Under the pieces are notes generated by a model. That model had not been told where the DNA came from, ran no database searches, and saw only the letters and a list, made by a program, of their open reading frames with translations. From the NCBI GenBank assembly GCA_043228905.1, contig JBHGNT010000004.1:5208001-5272000 (forward strand): a DNA stretch of 64,000 nt, given 5' to 3'. Position numbers and translations under genes: made by a program. The DNA comes from Azolla caroliniana. Taxonomy: Eukaryota; Polypodiophyta. Of the stretch, positions 10,671 through 22,450 are shown piece by piece; within the stretch, counting starts at the first letter, position 1; each line of letters opens with the position of its first letter.

Positions 10671-11485
10671 TGTCGTGCCTTTCGGCTCCGGATCGTTGCG
10701 TGAGTCGGGTGGGAACCACAGAGGTCTTGGACTAGGAGAAAGAAGTTCGTGAGATAGAGATTAATTATGAGTAAATAGCAAAGAGAAAGATAAGAAACTC
10801 GTGAATCACACGAGTATACTATATTAATTGGTACTTAGGGTGTTAAGAGAGAAGTAGATGTATAAATCGTGAATCCCACGAATAAATTTTGTATTGATTA
10901 ATACTTAATCCAAATAATCAACAACCCTTTACATATTTCTCTCCTCCTTATATAAGGAAAGAAGAGCTAAGCATGGCTTCATGCTTTTTTTTTTTTTACA
11001 AAAAGTGTTCATGTCCACTAAATGTGCATGTGATGCTTTTTTATTTCCTAAGTATAGGGCTCATGCACGCTAGATGTGCATGAGTTATTTTTAGTGTCTC
11101 GTGTTTTTCTTTTTCATATATTAAAAAATACACGATTTACCTTTTAATAAAGGTATGCATAAATAAAGGTCTTATACGTATTAAATCTATATTTAAAACA
11201 CTTAAGATAAGTTAATGTAATGGTAAGGTTGGGGTTTGTCAACGTGGAGGTGCAGAGTTTGAATCACGCCTTGCGCAGTAGTGAGTATTTCCCTTTTTTT
11301 TTACATTTACGTCTCTTTATCCGGCTCTTCCTTGCCGGTATGCCGTTTTCTTCCTTGCCGGTATGCCGTTTTCCTCCTTGCCGGTATGCCGTTTTTCCTC
11401 CTTCCGGTTCTCACCGAGCACTCCATTCTCTATCCGGAGGGACAAAAATATAATTTCCACATAGTGTGCAACCTACACTACGACA
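10671..11485 (-). repeat. 5' LTR of element A2
   Basis: The 815-bp twin of 4189-5003. The differences I can see are one T/C near 10966 and three in the tRNA-like block around 11258-11272. Its outer edge abuts CCGC (11486-11489), the second copy of the target duplication. Confidence 0.9.
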
Positions 11486-12125
11486 CCGCGGAAGGCATCT
11501 GGGAAGCTACGGGATGGGAGTGCCCTGTCGATAAGAATAGCGTGTTTGCTTTATGCCAATTGCATGAAGTGTATGTAGATGAGAAGTGACGGCACACGGA
11601 TGAGGCGGCCGGTCCATCGAAGACACCGGAAAGCTGGAACTCCGGAGGTAAGGGAAAAGAAAATATGATTCCGGCATTCAAGCTCGCCTCGGACATCGAA
11701 CAACAAACGGACTTGAAAAAGGTGTTCGAGGAAAGAATCCTCGATAGCCGGGTAGATTTTTCACTTCGAGAATTATTTGGAATAGTGAAGAAGGAGTTCC
11801 ACGATCTTCTTGTGGATCTCGTGAAGAGAAAAAGGCAAAGTACTGAGGAGAACGCTCCAAGGGTGAATGCAAATACCGTTCTAATGAATGACACCGAATT
11901 AGAGGATGAAATACCGAATTCTCACTACACAAAGCCACACTGGGCACGCGCAACTACGGAGACTCCGGTCCAAATTCGTAATATCAAAAAACCCGTGCTA
12001 GCATTGATTGATCACGGATCAGAGATCAACTTGATGTCCAAGGAATTCTACCGGAAGAGTAAGTGGCCTATTAACACGAATCGTGGGTGGAAGATCCGGG
12101 CGGCCACTAAAGCAACAGAAGATCC
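11486..12125 (+). pseudogene. A1 gag-protease, C-terminal part after A2
   Basis: The A1 frame resumes exactly at the duplicated CCGC (AEGIWEATGWECPVDKN). It has a stop at 11587-11589 where A2 encodes Arg (CGA to TGA). From about 11665 it runs through IEQQTDLKKVFEERILDS to the protease segment LALIDHGSEINLMSKEFY. Near 12122 the protease core is cut by a deletion that joins ATKATED directly to early pol sequence. The second half of the protease and the gag/pol junction are lost. Confidence 0.75.
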
Positions 12126-13858
12126 AGGCATCCACGTACACGGCCGTAACCGGAGGAATGAAGAAAGAATACCGAAAAGTGGAGGATAAGTTACGGTCGA
12201 CATCAATAATAAAAGAAGACGAAGAAATTGTGGGAATAGTCGAAGAAATGTTCTATGGGAGCACACTACAACGGCTTGAAGAACTCACGGAAGATACAAG
12301 CCAGGGAAACCGGGTAATTCCGGTGGAGTCGGTCGAGATGTACGAGATCATTGTGAAAATGGGACCGGATGCGCTCCGCAAAGAAGAAGCAATGGTAAGT
12401 ACGAAATACAAGACCATGGAGAAGAAAGTGAAACCGGCCGCAGGACCGTTACCCGCAGATAGCGAACAAAAGAGGAAAGAAGTCTCGGGGGATCCAACAC
12501 TTTGGAAGTCCATGGATATTGGACATGCCTTTACGGATGAGACCCGGAAGAAACTTCGGATCGGTGGAGGTGGGTTCCTATTAAAGAATGAAGAAGAACG
12601 ATTCCGTGGGATGCTAGAGCGACATGGGAGAGCATTTGCATTTACATCGAAAGAAATAGGATGCGCTGACCCAAAGATAGTGGAGCCAATGGTGATCTTC
12701 ACGATTGACCATGTGCCGTGGAACCAAAAGCCGATTCCGGTGCCACGGGCGCATATTCCGAAAATCATCGACTTGCTCAAGGAGAAGGTGGCGATGGGGA
12801 TTCTAGAGCCATCAAATGCTCCGTACTCAAATCGATGGTTTACGGTTCCGAAGAAGAATGGGTCACTCCGATTTATTCAAGATTTGCAACCGGTAAACAA
12901 GGTCACGATCCGAAACTCCGGAGTCGGTCCGATAGTGGACGAATTTGCGGAAGCATTTGCCGGTCGCGCGATATACTCCATCGGAGACCTATACTCCGGA
13001 TATGACCAATTCCGACTAGCTGTGAAGAGCCGAGACATCACTACCATGCGGACACCGATAGGATTAGTCCGGATGTGTACGCTACCACAAGGCGCGACGA
13101 ACTCAGTCGCACATATGATGAATGCGATGAACAAGGTGCTCCAGGATTGCATACCGGAGATAACAATGCCATTCCTAGATGATATTCCGATGAAAGGGTG
13201 TGCGGTGGAAGAAAAAGATGAAGCTATGGATGAACGGGGATGCCGAAGGTTTGTAGTCAACCATATCCGTGATTGTGAGAAAGTGTTACGGAAGTTAGAA
13301 GATGTGCATCTAACACTTTCCGGAGAGAAATCGGCATTCGAACAAGAAGAAATATTGGTAGTTGGACATCTTTGTGGGCCCTACGGCCGAAGACCGTCAC
13401 CAACCAAGATCAATGCGATTCAAGCTATGAAAGAAGTATGCGAGTCACAATCCGAAGTTCGAAGGTTTCTTGGAGCATGTGCATTCTACCACATATGGAT
13501 TCCGCACTATGCACATATAGCGGACCCACTCTATCACTTGTTGCGGAAGGGTAAGAAGTTTGAATGGAAACCGGAGCATACCAAAACCGTGAAGAAGCTC
13601 AAGAAATCACTACGGAGGGCAGAAGCACTAAAGAAGCCGAACTATGACCAACTGATCATAGTAACGGTTGACACAAGTCCAACCAGAATCGGATGGGTCA
13701 TCAATCAAGCCGATCCGGAAGGTTCGCGATATCCGATCCGATTCGGAGCAAAGGTTCTCAACGAAAGGCAACGCGGATATGCACAAGTTAAAAGAGAATT
13801 ATGGGGAGTCATGTTGGCAATCAAATCGGATCGAGATTATTTGATCGGAGCTGAAAGG
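12126..13858 (+). pseudogene. A1 pol remnant: RT and partial RNase H
   Basis: An open frame of about 577 codons starts at the deletion joint (ASTYTAVTGGMKKEYRK) and covers the whole RT. It includes RWFTVPKKNGSLRFIQDLQP, LYSGYDQFRLAVKSRDI, LPQGATNSVAHMMNAMNKVL and FLDD. RNase H follows with VTVDTSPTRIGWVINQ and KRELWG. It breaks off at LIGAE, before the third RNase H acid, where sequence jumps to the end of the 3' LTR. Integrase is absent. The RT frame has no stop despite the age of the element. Confidence 0.82.
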
Positions 13859-13865
13859 CACGACA
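13847..13865 (+). repeat. 19-bp stub of the A1 3' LTR
   Basis: GGAGCTGAAAGGCACGACA matches the last 19 bp of this family's LTR with one mismatch. RNase H sequence shares the first nine bases (GGAGCTGAA). The joint thus looks like a microhomology-mediated deletion that removed integrase and nearly all of the 3' LTR. ACGT follows directly. Confidence 0.7.
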
Positions 13866-13869
13866 ACGT

Positions 13870-15158
13870 TGAGCCATTTTAATCTGTCTTATTCTGTATG
13901 AGATTAAGCCAAATTCTGTAGGAGATTGAAGAAAAGCAGATGGGATGCCAAAGAGAAACTAGTTAAGTCTGTGATGAATACCCAATTGTTTTCAAGGGAA
14001 AGAAGGAGGTGGCGGTATTATGGGCTTTCATTATGGGTTTTGTTGTGTTCTATGGCTGTTTGATTTGTTCTATGGTTGCCTCATCGAGATGTCTCCAAAA
14101 CATCGTACATTTTCAGCATATGATCCCATGGAATATAAATCAATGGTAGTGGCAAAGAAGTTAAATGGCAGAGAATGGTTCTGGTTGGACAATGTCCCAC
14201 ATGTTCAAGCAAAGGTGAATGGAAAAGAGGTGATAAAGAGGCTTATTCGTGCTAAAGTGGAGGCCTTCTCAAGGTTTATATGTGGTCTTATAGCTTGACG
14301 TAGCAATGGAATTTTCTCAAGGTTTATATGTGCTCTGCTAGCAAAGGTGTTATTGGCAACAATGTAGTTTTTTTGATAATATGTATTTGTGTAGAGGAAA
14401 CAATATTATGTACTATTTGTATATTGCCTTTGGCTTTTTATTAATACTAATGGAGCATATTTTTATGGAAAAATAAATAAAAAATGATAGAATGCCTCTC
14501 AAAATATTCAGTTGTAAGGTCATCCCAAACATGGTACTTAGTGCTCACCACTACGAAGATGCCTAAAACCATGTCTAGATCATCCTCTATCAAATCCATA
14601 TCTAATTCATAACTAAGGGGATTGTACACAATACCTTCAACTAAATCTTGAAGTGCTCTAATTACATCATTATTCATAAACAAGTGCAGGTCAAACAACT
14701 CCTTAAAGTAATTAACACATGTTTTGAATTTATTGTAGATCCTCATGCACATCCTCATATCAATATGTTATTTGCATCATTCTCAATCTTCTCTAATATA
14801 TTAGACAATAAGGTATTGTTGATCGTCCATAAATGATCCCGATTAGGATCATCCGTGTGACCCTCTTCGATTTGTATTAACTCAACATTTGTTAATTTTC
14901 CCCCACTGACTTTTTAACAACCCTTAATCCTTTTGGAAACCCCCAATTCTTCACAAACAATTACACTCTAGCATTGTATATCACTTTTGGGGAGCATATA
15001 CAGTGTACCCCATGGATTATGAGGAACCTATGCTCGTGTTCATGCCCTCTATCTTTGAGATCATAGTAGACTATGATTAAAGCAAGAACAAAAACCAATT
15101 AAGAATACTACGTGAGGCCCATAACGTGTTGAGTAGGTGTGCAAATGACTCTCTCTCT
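13870..15158. other. Intergenic; no gene recognised
   Basis: The first 15-20 bases continue the Tudor-SN relic. A + strand frame at 14020-14298 (YDPMEYKSMVVAKKLNGREW) and a - strand frame at 14447-14758 are open but match no family I know and show no clear intron signals. They may be gene relics. The rest is AT-rich. Confidence 0.4.
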
Positions 15159-15248
15159 CTTTCTCGATTTGTGCATGTCATCCTTGCGTAGGGGCCATGC
15201 TAATCTTCTTTGTATCGTTCCAATTTTATCAGATGTCCCTGGAGGTAC
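15159..15248 (-). pseudogene. U6 snRNA-like pseudogene
   Basis: On the minus strand a central block of about 75 bases matches plant U6. It includes GATAAAATTGGAACGATACA, GATTAGCATGGCCCC and GCAAGGATGACATGCACAAA then TCGAGAAA. U6 is the spliceosomal RNA that pairs with U4 and U2. The 5' stem-loop is altered (CTCCAGGGACATCTG). Several transitions are present, including ACGCAAGG for GCGCAAGG, next to the catalytic ACAGAGA region, which reads ACAAAGA. The 3' tail is replaced by GAGAGAGAG. I see no upstream sequence element or correctly spaced TATA box. It is probably a retro-derived or decayed copy. Confidence 0.75.
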
Positions 15249-15689
15249 CAAATCTCTCTCTCACCAATTAACTATTCATAGATATGAATACAATTACCTC
15301 CCTTCACTTCCAAAAATTCCTAATGCATAAGAGAACCCATTACCCTTAATTAGTTCAGTTTTGGTTCTCATAATCTTAAGGAGTTCAAAATTCAAAATGA
15401 CGGGCAATCATTTTATTTACAAATTAATTAAAACGTCTTTGTACTTTTTTTACCTTAAAAGTATGTTGTTTTGGGTAAAATAAAAGGGGAAAATAACCAT
15501 CGATGTAGAACCTTGGTTCCATGTTAACACCCTACATATTTGTTTCTTTCCACTCATACAACGATGAATTAGATAGCTAGTGTTATGACGAGGGTATTAC
15601 TGACGTCATTTGTTTCAATCACATCAACCTTAGAGAATCGTCTGGTCATATTATTAATTGGTCATGACGTGAAGTGCCATGGCAAGCCA

Positions 15690-15945
15690 TTCTAAGGTGT
15701 GGTGCGTTGTGGGACAAGGTGTGTGCACAGACATGTGCGTGTCTATAGAAGGGGAAAAAGAAGAGGAGAGAAGTTGAGGAACAACCATGGCATGCTTATC
15801 GGGCACCTGTCTATCTATCTGTCCGCCTACTTGCCTGCCTACAAAAAGAGAAGAGGAGAGAAGCTAGGGAACAAGCACAATATGCTTGTGGGCGTATTGT
15901 CGGTCCGCCCGCCTACAGAAGAGAAGAGAAGATAGATAGATATTT
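15690..15945 (+). repeat. Imperfect duplication, two units of about 90 bp
   Basis: Two units start at AAAAAGAAGAGGAGAGAAG (about 15757) and AAAAAGAGAAGAGGAGAGAAG (about 15842). Each continues with GGAACAA..., TGCTT.GGGC and GTCCGCC.CTAC. The region is purine-rich with no convincing coding content. Confidence 0.5.
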
Positions 15946-16121
15946 GAAGCGTCCATAGAGAGGGCCAATATGGACCCAATGGGACCTAGCCGCCCATCCA
16001 AGGAATTGTGGAAGGAACAACCAACAAACAAAAAGCAATGAATGGAAATTTGTGTTGTCTCGACCTTTCTCTTCCGTCTACTTCTTCTTCCACTTCTTCC
16101 TCCTCTTCTCAGCTCACAAGC

Positions 16122-16130
16122 TTTATATAC
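16122..16130 (+). promoter_or_regulatory. Putative TATA box of the SSUH2-like gene
   Basis: TTTATATAC lies about 240 bp before the predicted start codon, after a pyrimidine-rich stretch. Assignment rests on sequence and position only. Confidence 0.35.
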
Positions 16131-16371
16131 GAGTAGTTAAGTAGTAAGGAGGAGGCGGGAAAATTATGGCCCCCTACCCCCCAAAGTCATGGATGCCTCG
16201 TGGGCGATATTGCCTCCTCCTTCACCAAACCCCCCCCTCCTTCCCCAACCCAAAAACAATTCATCTGTCTCTTTCTCCTTCATCACATCCCACGCTCTGA
16301 AACCCTAAAACTTCCAATTTGGGCCTCTCCCCCTCCCCCTCAGAACAAGTTGTTTTCCTCTCATCCCATCC

Positions 16372-19009
16372 ATGGCAGCTATGGTGGGTGACCTTCGACA
16401 ACCCCTCCTCACTCATCCACGTAAGTATAACTTCCTTTATTTGTATTTGTATTTATCTTTTTAGGGTTAGAATCAGGCTTTCCTTGTGGAATCCTTAACC
16501 CCCCCCCTCCCCCCCCCCAATCTTTCTTTCACTCTTTCTCATCAGAGGAGCAGATTACTTACTCGGAGAATCGCTCCTCAGAAGCTTCGACTCTTCTTCG
16601 CATCCTTGGAATTGTAGAAGCTAACACGGAAATCACAGTCAGTGGTAGTGAGATCAGAGGAGCTTCATATACTTATCCCTCTACGCTTGATATACCCAAT
16701 TTGTCGCAGAGTATGTGCTTCATATGCCCGAAGATGTCTTTAAGAATGTGTCTTTATTACCAATCCCCACCTTTTTATTCACAGAATATTCCTATGTGAT
16801 AAAACCTGTCATAGTCTACAGGAGATGGCAAAGCTTATGGCGATCAACGTCAACCAGCCATAGCCGATGCTCTTCGAAGAAGGTAACTTAAATGTCTACA
16901 TTATACCTTATTCTCATGTTCTGTTAAGAAAGGCAAGGCAGTCTTAATGGGAAAATCTTAGGCTTCTCTCTTATGCTGTGTATCATAGTATCGAGATTCC
17001 AGAAGAAGAGGAATTGAGAGACCTTTTGCATGATCATGTCGAGGAGCATTATTGCTGTGGTCAGAAAGGTGGAGCAGAATGGAGTGTCAAGAGAGTGGAT
17101 GATTGTAGTTCTTACGTGGGCACTCTCGAGACGTTTGTTGAAGAACGAGAAGTGGTAGATGAGGCCGAGCCTTATTCAGGTGGCCCTGTGGATGGGAAAG
17201 ATAAGGGACGCATACCCGATGCTTGGGAAATCGATATGAAAGCTGAGATTCCTTTACTCTTCGTTCTGAGAAAAGAAGCTCGGAAAAGGGTTCCACATTC
17301 TGAAGTCATTATGGCATGCCAAGGTTCGTTTGCTCTTTGCTCCCCTCCTCTTCCACTTCACAGTTTAACTTTCACCAAATTTCCTAGTGTTTCTCTACAC
17401 CATATTCAACATTATGGGTTTCATAAAAGAAGGCTCTATATGCATGAATATCATATTTGATCTGTCATAACATGCAAACTAGGAATTATAGATAGTGAGC
17501 AAATATTTTGAAGTTTTCTTGTTTGTGGGTTTGACCTAAAAAAAGCTTTGTGATGCGAGAGCTAGATAATATCGTCACATATCATTCAAGTCTCCTAACC
17601 TAAAATCTGATTGCCTGAATTATTCAGTAGTCTAATCAGCGCTGTATCTCTAACATTGTCGGCAGTTTCTTAAAGGAATTTCTGGGATTCTATGTAAGAA
17701 TCATTGTAAGTTGTTACCTCCAGCGTAAATTTGCCTCTGATCATTCTGGTGCTTCACCTCCATACCTCCCTTTAACAAATAAAACTGCTAAGAGGTTCGG
17801 GAAACCTCAGAGAGACCCAACTACTACCTGGTAGTACAATTGAAGACTACGAGTCACAATGTAATTTATATTTGAAAAACATTGAAATGATCTTGATTGT
17901 AGTCCAGTTTATGTTCAGATTGTTCAGGCTGTGGTAGCCTGCCTTCATGCAGTTGTAAGATAAAACGAGAGTTCAAACATATCGCGACATCTGAATGTAG
18001 AATGTGTTCTGGACCATGCATTATGTGCATCAATACTTCAGATCCAATGTAATACTACTATGTTTTTTTCGGTTGTGTTTGGTTCAAATGCTTTTAGTCT
18101 CGATTGCTCATGAAGGCATATCTCTTTTAATGGCAGATGCAAAAGATGCAGTAAGAATGAAAGGAAAATTTCCTGCACCAATTGTGGGGCACAAAGACTG
18201 AAGAGATGCATGAAATGTCGAGGTGAAGGTGCTTTCCTTCATAGAAAGGTTCTTCTAGTGAGATGGTAATGTCAATGGTGGCAATTAAAGTTTTAATTAA
18301 GTTCAGTCCAATGGATTAAGTTAATAATACAACAATAAACATCTATTAAAGCCTGGTTCGTTCATAATGAAAAACTCTGCAATAATCCCACTCTCTTTAT
18401 TTCGTCAATGACCTTAAGTTTTTGTTATTTCTCGAAATTGCCTTGCACAACACCTTGTTGAGCAATTACATGGATAATTTTTATCCCTCTTTTCTCAATT
18501 ATATGTGCAATTTCGTATGGTCACTTTATCGTCTTTCACTCTTTCGGGGATTAACTATAGAAAATAAAGAAAAAACTGATGGGTATTTCAAATTGTTTAT
18601 CCTAATTTATATTGGATTTGATCATGGTGCATGATTTAGGCGAACCATCCTGCTAAGGCGTGTTTGTTCCACAAAAAATGCTAAGTCGGTACCTGACGAA
18701 GTATTCCAGAGAGCGAAAGGAGTCCAACTTCATGAAAGCCAGAGCTATCAATGTGAACCTGCATGTTTTGAAACCTCAAATAGCCTAACAAGATTCTCTG
18801 AGCATATAATTGCAGAGCGAGGTTCTCTTCCTTGGATGGCTCGGATGATTTGCGAACGGCACCAATTAGGGTTGGTGCCTGTTATGAGAGTGGTCATGGC
18901 CCGGAAAAAGAAGACATTCAAATTTTACATCATTGGTATGAGTAGGGAGATTTATGTTGAGAATTATCCCACAAAGAGCTGTTGGGCCTCCTTTTGTGGG
19001 CTTTTCTAG
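16372..19009 (+). CDS. SSUH2-like protein with DnaJ-type cysteine repeats, 7 exons
   Basis: I assembled seven coding exons with GT..AG borders and consistent phase: 16372-16420, 16546-16710, 16822-16882, 16962-17323, 17919-18048, 18137-18265 and 18640-19009. They give 1266 nt and 421 residues. The N-terminus is MAAMVGDLRQPLLTHPQEQ. Exon 4 carries the family block YHSIEIPEEEELRDLLHDHV and KAEIPLLFVLRKEARKRVPH. Exons 5 and 6 hold a cysteine-rich segment (CSGCGSLPSCSC, CRMC, CIMC, CKRC, CTNC, CMKC) like the DnaJ zinc-binding region. Exon 7 has the conserved end KSVPDEVFQRAKGVQL...VICERH-like block...FYIIGMSREIYVENYP. Plant SSUH2-like proteins are of comparable size. Their molecular role is not established. 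No stop or frameshift, so probably functional. Exons 5 and 6 are the least certain. Confidence 0.82.
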
Positions 19010-20292
19010 ATATTCTACTCCAAAGTGTAGTGTATGAAAAGGTTAGCTTAGTTTTAGGGTCTAATTGTAGTCGCTTGCACCTATCCTTGACTGAATGGAT
19101 AGATGGCATTATATGGCCACGGAGAGATGGCATCTATTCTTAGCCATCATATGGCCATGCAAGTCTCACACTCGGCTCAACAGGCTCCCTCCGTGGGATG
19201 CATTATACTTAATAGCATCATCAATTAGTCATAAGATGAAATTGATGAATATTATAATGTAAGGCTAACTTCATGATGAAAGTGAAAAGTTCTAAATGTA
19301 CCATTTGCCATAATGTGTCATTGTGGAAGTAGTTTGTGAAAATTTGAAGTGGGTGTGATGTGACATGGTATTTGCTGGAGCCTGAAATATTGAAAGTGGA
19401 TAATATTGACGTGTTAAGGTTATGTATTATGATAATATCTGAATTGTTAGATGTTGATTCACATTAACTGCTAAATATTTGATTCATCAGAATTGCAGAC
19501 CTATGTGATTCTTCTTCAGATAAGTTAAGACTCTTGGACCAAGTTAATGCCACTGTTAATTCAGTCATAAAAACAATAGCCAGGACTTCACATAAGCCTG
19601 CGGAGACACAAATCCATCTGATGTATAATCTCATGTTCCTTTAATAAAATAATAAAATTGCCAATGCAAGTTTTCGCACAGGGAGGAAATAAAAAACATA
19701 ATCCCGTCAAGTGGTTTCATTATCTAAAGAGTAATTTATGGTATTATATCTAATCCATCTTCGCCAATGCCTTTGAATCATCACTGTCAATTCCTTGTCA
19801 GAGACAACCAGACATTGTCAATTGCATAGCACAGAGGCAATCGTTCACAGTCTATTCCTAGCAGAGACATTCATTCCCTAGCATAGGTGTTAAGATTAGA
19901 TTAGATTTAAATAAGCATCCAAAAACCGTTGTCAATTTTCCAGCAGACATTTTCAAGATTTAGATTTGGCAGAAACGTCAAGAATTCAACGTAATCATTA
20001 TAAAACAGTAAGCATGGAATCAACGCACCTATGCTGTCAACAATGATCGCTTCAACAACAAGAATAACTTTTTATTTGGCCAAAAATAGCATTTAATATA
20101 CAAACAAAAGAAATTTGAAATCTGTCAGCATAAAACCCCCAGCTTCCAAGAAACAAATGTTTCATTGTCTAATTCAAGCCAAAGAAAATAATTTCACGAC
20201 TTCCTATAATGTGCTTCATTTAGATTTCTTCGTTAATGTCCTCTAGCAGTTGACACACGGAAGCCGAGGTAGTCATGGAAGTTCATCGACGC
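19010..20292. other. Intergenic region between the SSUH2-like and CYSTM genes
   Basis: It contains the presumed 3' UTRs of two convergent genes. No further coding frame, structural RNA or mobile element was recognised. It is AT-rich throughout. Confidence 0.5.
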
Positions 20293-21244
20293 TTAAAATA
20301 GACAGTCAAGCAAGCAGCAGCAACACAGAGCCGCAAGACTGAAATAAGAAGAACGCAATAAGTATATTGATCAGTGAAAAGCCTTCTCCCAAATGCAATC
20401 GCAATAAAGGATTTACCAACGCAACATTGTTCACATTTCTAATAGCGATAAGCATTTTACAAATAATCATAATCCAATTAAGATTGTGATTCTTTTTAAT
20501 CAATTGCCGAAAAGTTTAGGAATATACCATCCTTCAACGAAACCACTGTCTTGCTTTTGGTTCACTTGCTGTGGAGGATAACCTTGTGGAGGATAGCCTT
20601 GTGGAGGATAGCCTTGCTGAGGATAGCCTTGTGGAGGATAACCTTGCGGAGGATAGCCTTGCGGAGGATAACCTTGAGGAGGGTAACCTTCACAAACATA
20701 AACATAAGAGTCAGTCCTATAACTTCACTGGTTCAAATCTGTAAGTCAAAATTATATAAAACTCGCATATCAACACAATTTCATTAGAAATAAAGATTGA
20801 CGTCAAGCACTAGGCTAGAAAGCTTTGAATTAGAATACTAGCACAGGAAAAACGCTCAAGAATAATGGCGAACTGGTAAGACCACAATTAAGCTCGAAAT
20901 ACAAAGAAGAAAGCACTGCCATTGAGCAAGAACGAAGAAATTGACTTCACTGCTAGGATGGTTTCATTAAAAAACATGACAGAATATGTACAGACATAAT
21001 AATTTATGAAGAATCTGAGAAAATGCGGGGGTTCATGAAGAATCTGTGAAAATGCAAAGATTCTTGAAATATCTGCAAAAATACCAGAGATCTAATAGTT
21101 CACGAAGATTCAGCTAAGGATCCGTGAAAAGAAGAGTCAGAAAAATAGTTGAAAATGCGTGCATTCATTTAGAAATTGTGATGCTTCAGACATACCTTGA
21201 GCAGGGGGAGCCATAACCGGAGATTTGTCTTGGTTATAACTCAT
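20293..21244 (-). CDS. CYSTM-domain (cysteine-rich transmembrane) protein, 3 exons
   Basis: Exons on the minus strand are 21196-21244, 20528-20687 and 20293-20338, with GT..AG borders and matching phases (255 nt, 84 residues). Exon 1 encodes MSYNQDKSPVMAPPAQ. Exon 2 encodes eight GYPPQ-type pentapeptide repeats (one GYPQQ) and then QQVNQKQDSGFVEG. Exon 3 gives the diagnostic C-terminal tail CLAALCCCCLLDCLF. CYSTM proteins are small tail-anchored plasma-membrane proteins linked to stress response and, in some plant members, cell fate. Start, repeats and tail are all intact. The DNA shows the repeat as GGAGGATAGCCTT tandem units on the + strand. A TATATAT at 21520-21526 is a possible promoter element. 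Confidence 0.88.
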
Positions 21245-21710
21245 CTTTCTCTAATGCAAGAAAGCGTTGAATCTCTGATGACAATGTCTTGCCGTTTCAG
21301 GAGGAGGAGGAGGAGGAGAAGGTTGAAGATGGTAATGATAAACGGAGAAGAAGAAGATAAGCGGTTTTCACAAGAAGTAGACGAGCGGTTTCCACCAAAA
21401 GAAGATGAGCGGTTTCCTGCGTGTCCAAGGTTGAAATGCGAGCGGTTTTTTATAAGATAGGGAGACGCGCTTTCACACACGAAGACAAGGTCTTCGAAGG
21501 TCAAATTTCAAATATGGCCTATATATCTATCACACCAAAAATATGTGTGTGAGAGAGAGAGAGAGGGGGCAGGCGGACAAATGAGAAAAGAGGCGGACAA
21601 ATGTGAAACCAGTTATTATGTTGTGTTTCTCTTCCTTATCATTTTTGCTCCTTTGACACATTCAAACAAGATCCCATAATTTCAAACCATACCCTGCCTC
21701 GGAGCCTCCC

Positions 21711-21744
21711 AAGAAGAAGAAGAAGAAGAAGAAGAAGAAGAAGA
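21711..21744. repeat. (GAA)n microsatellite
   Basis: About eleven uninterrupted AAG/GAA units, near a long C homopolymer. Confidence 0.9.
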
Positions 21745-22327
21745 GCAAAATTCCAACCCAAACACACTCTCTCGATCGCGGGTCCGTCAATTTTGCTAGT
21801 TTGTGCCCCTTGACTTTCCCGAACCCTCTGGATCTTCCCCCCCCCCCCCCCCCCCCCCCGCCCTTGCTAGTGTTTATGGTAGAGCGAGAATTCATTTATG
21901 TCATTATCATGAAAGTCTTCTAGATTAATATGTGAGGCCAACCAATGGCCCTATGGCACCCTTGGAACAATGTGTAAGAGTTGCATATTGATGTTCAATG
22001 AGGATGGATGCATATTGGGCTTGTGAATGGATATAGCTATTATGAATTTTTGAGGGATCATATAATTGTTGCCATAATGAAGGATCAATACATTGTATGG
22101 GTAGCCATAATTATAATTTAATGGCAATCGATAATGTCTCTATCTAATGTATATCAATGCACATTAGCCCCTTTCCATCAAGATCTACATGGTGCTCTTT
22201 TACAAATTATATTGTCTTGTTGTTGGTTGTCCAACAAAGGTGAGATGGTTGGAAGGCCATAATATTAAATAGAAAAAGTCAATACATTTAATAAGGTTGT
22301 AGGACCAATTTTGGCATTACCGCCAGT

Positions 22328-22450
22328 TAGACAACCCAATGAATAGGGCATTAAAATTGAACCATAAGACAGTCTCATAATGTAATATATATGCAACATC
22401 TCTTGAATGACACATTTGTAGAGAGGGAGAAAGAAAGATATATTGACATC
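22328..22450. repeat. Dispersed repeat, left copy
   Basis: The block ACCCAATGAATAGGGCATTA...GACACATTTGTAGAGAGGGAG is clearly related, in the same orientation, to 60261-60362, with small indels. The family is unknown. Confidence 0.5.

Larger units (their letters stand above)
4189..11485 (-). mobile_element. Gypsy-like LTR retrotransposon A2, full length, recently inactivated
   Basis: A complete 7297-bp element on the minus strand, with 815-bp LTRs at 4189-5003 (3') and 10671-11485 (5'). The flanks carry a 4-bp target duplication CCGC (4185-4188 and 11486-11489). It has a tRNA-Trp-type primer site, gag-protease and pol frames, and a purine tract. The LTRs differ at about four positions, so insertion was recent. 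Each coding frame has a single premature TGA and no indel was seen. It sits in gag of its relative A1 in the opposite orientation. Confidence 0.92.
2121..13865 (+). mobile_element. Gypsy-like LTR retrotransposon A1, defective, split by element A2
   Basis: The left end is a complete 892-bp 5' LTR (2121-3012), followed by a tRNA-Trp-type primer site and gag, protease and RT/RNase H remnants on the + strand. Element A2 and one duplicated CCGC lie inside gag (4185-11489). The right end is an internal deletion: RNase H coding sequence passes directly into the last 19 bp of an LTR at 13847-13865. The flanks are ACAT (2117-2120) and ACGT (13866-13869), a 4-bp target duplication with one CpG-type transition. 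The target was a Tudor-SN relic. Frameshifts, stops and two internal deletions make it non-autonomous. Confidence 0.85.

Noticed and set aside
14020-14298. A host gene encoding a 92-residue protein
   Set aside because: No family resemblance, splice support or promoter was seen. Listed only as intergenic content.
20551-20787. + strand frame rich in WRI/RRI repeats
   Set aside because: It is the antisense of the GYPPQ repeats of the CYSTM gene.
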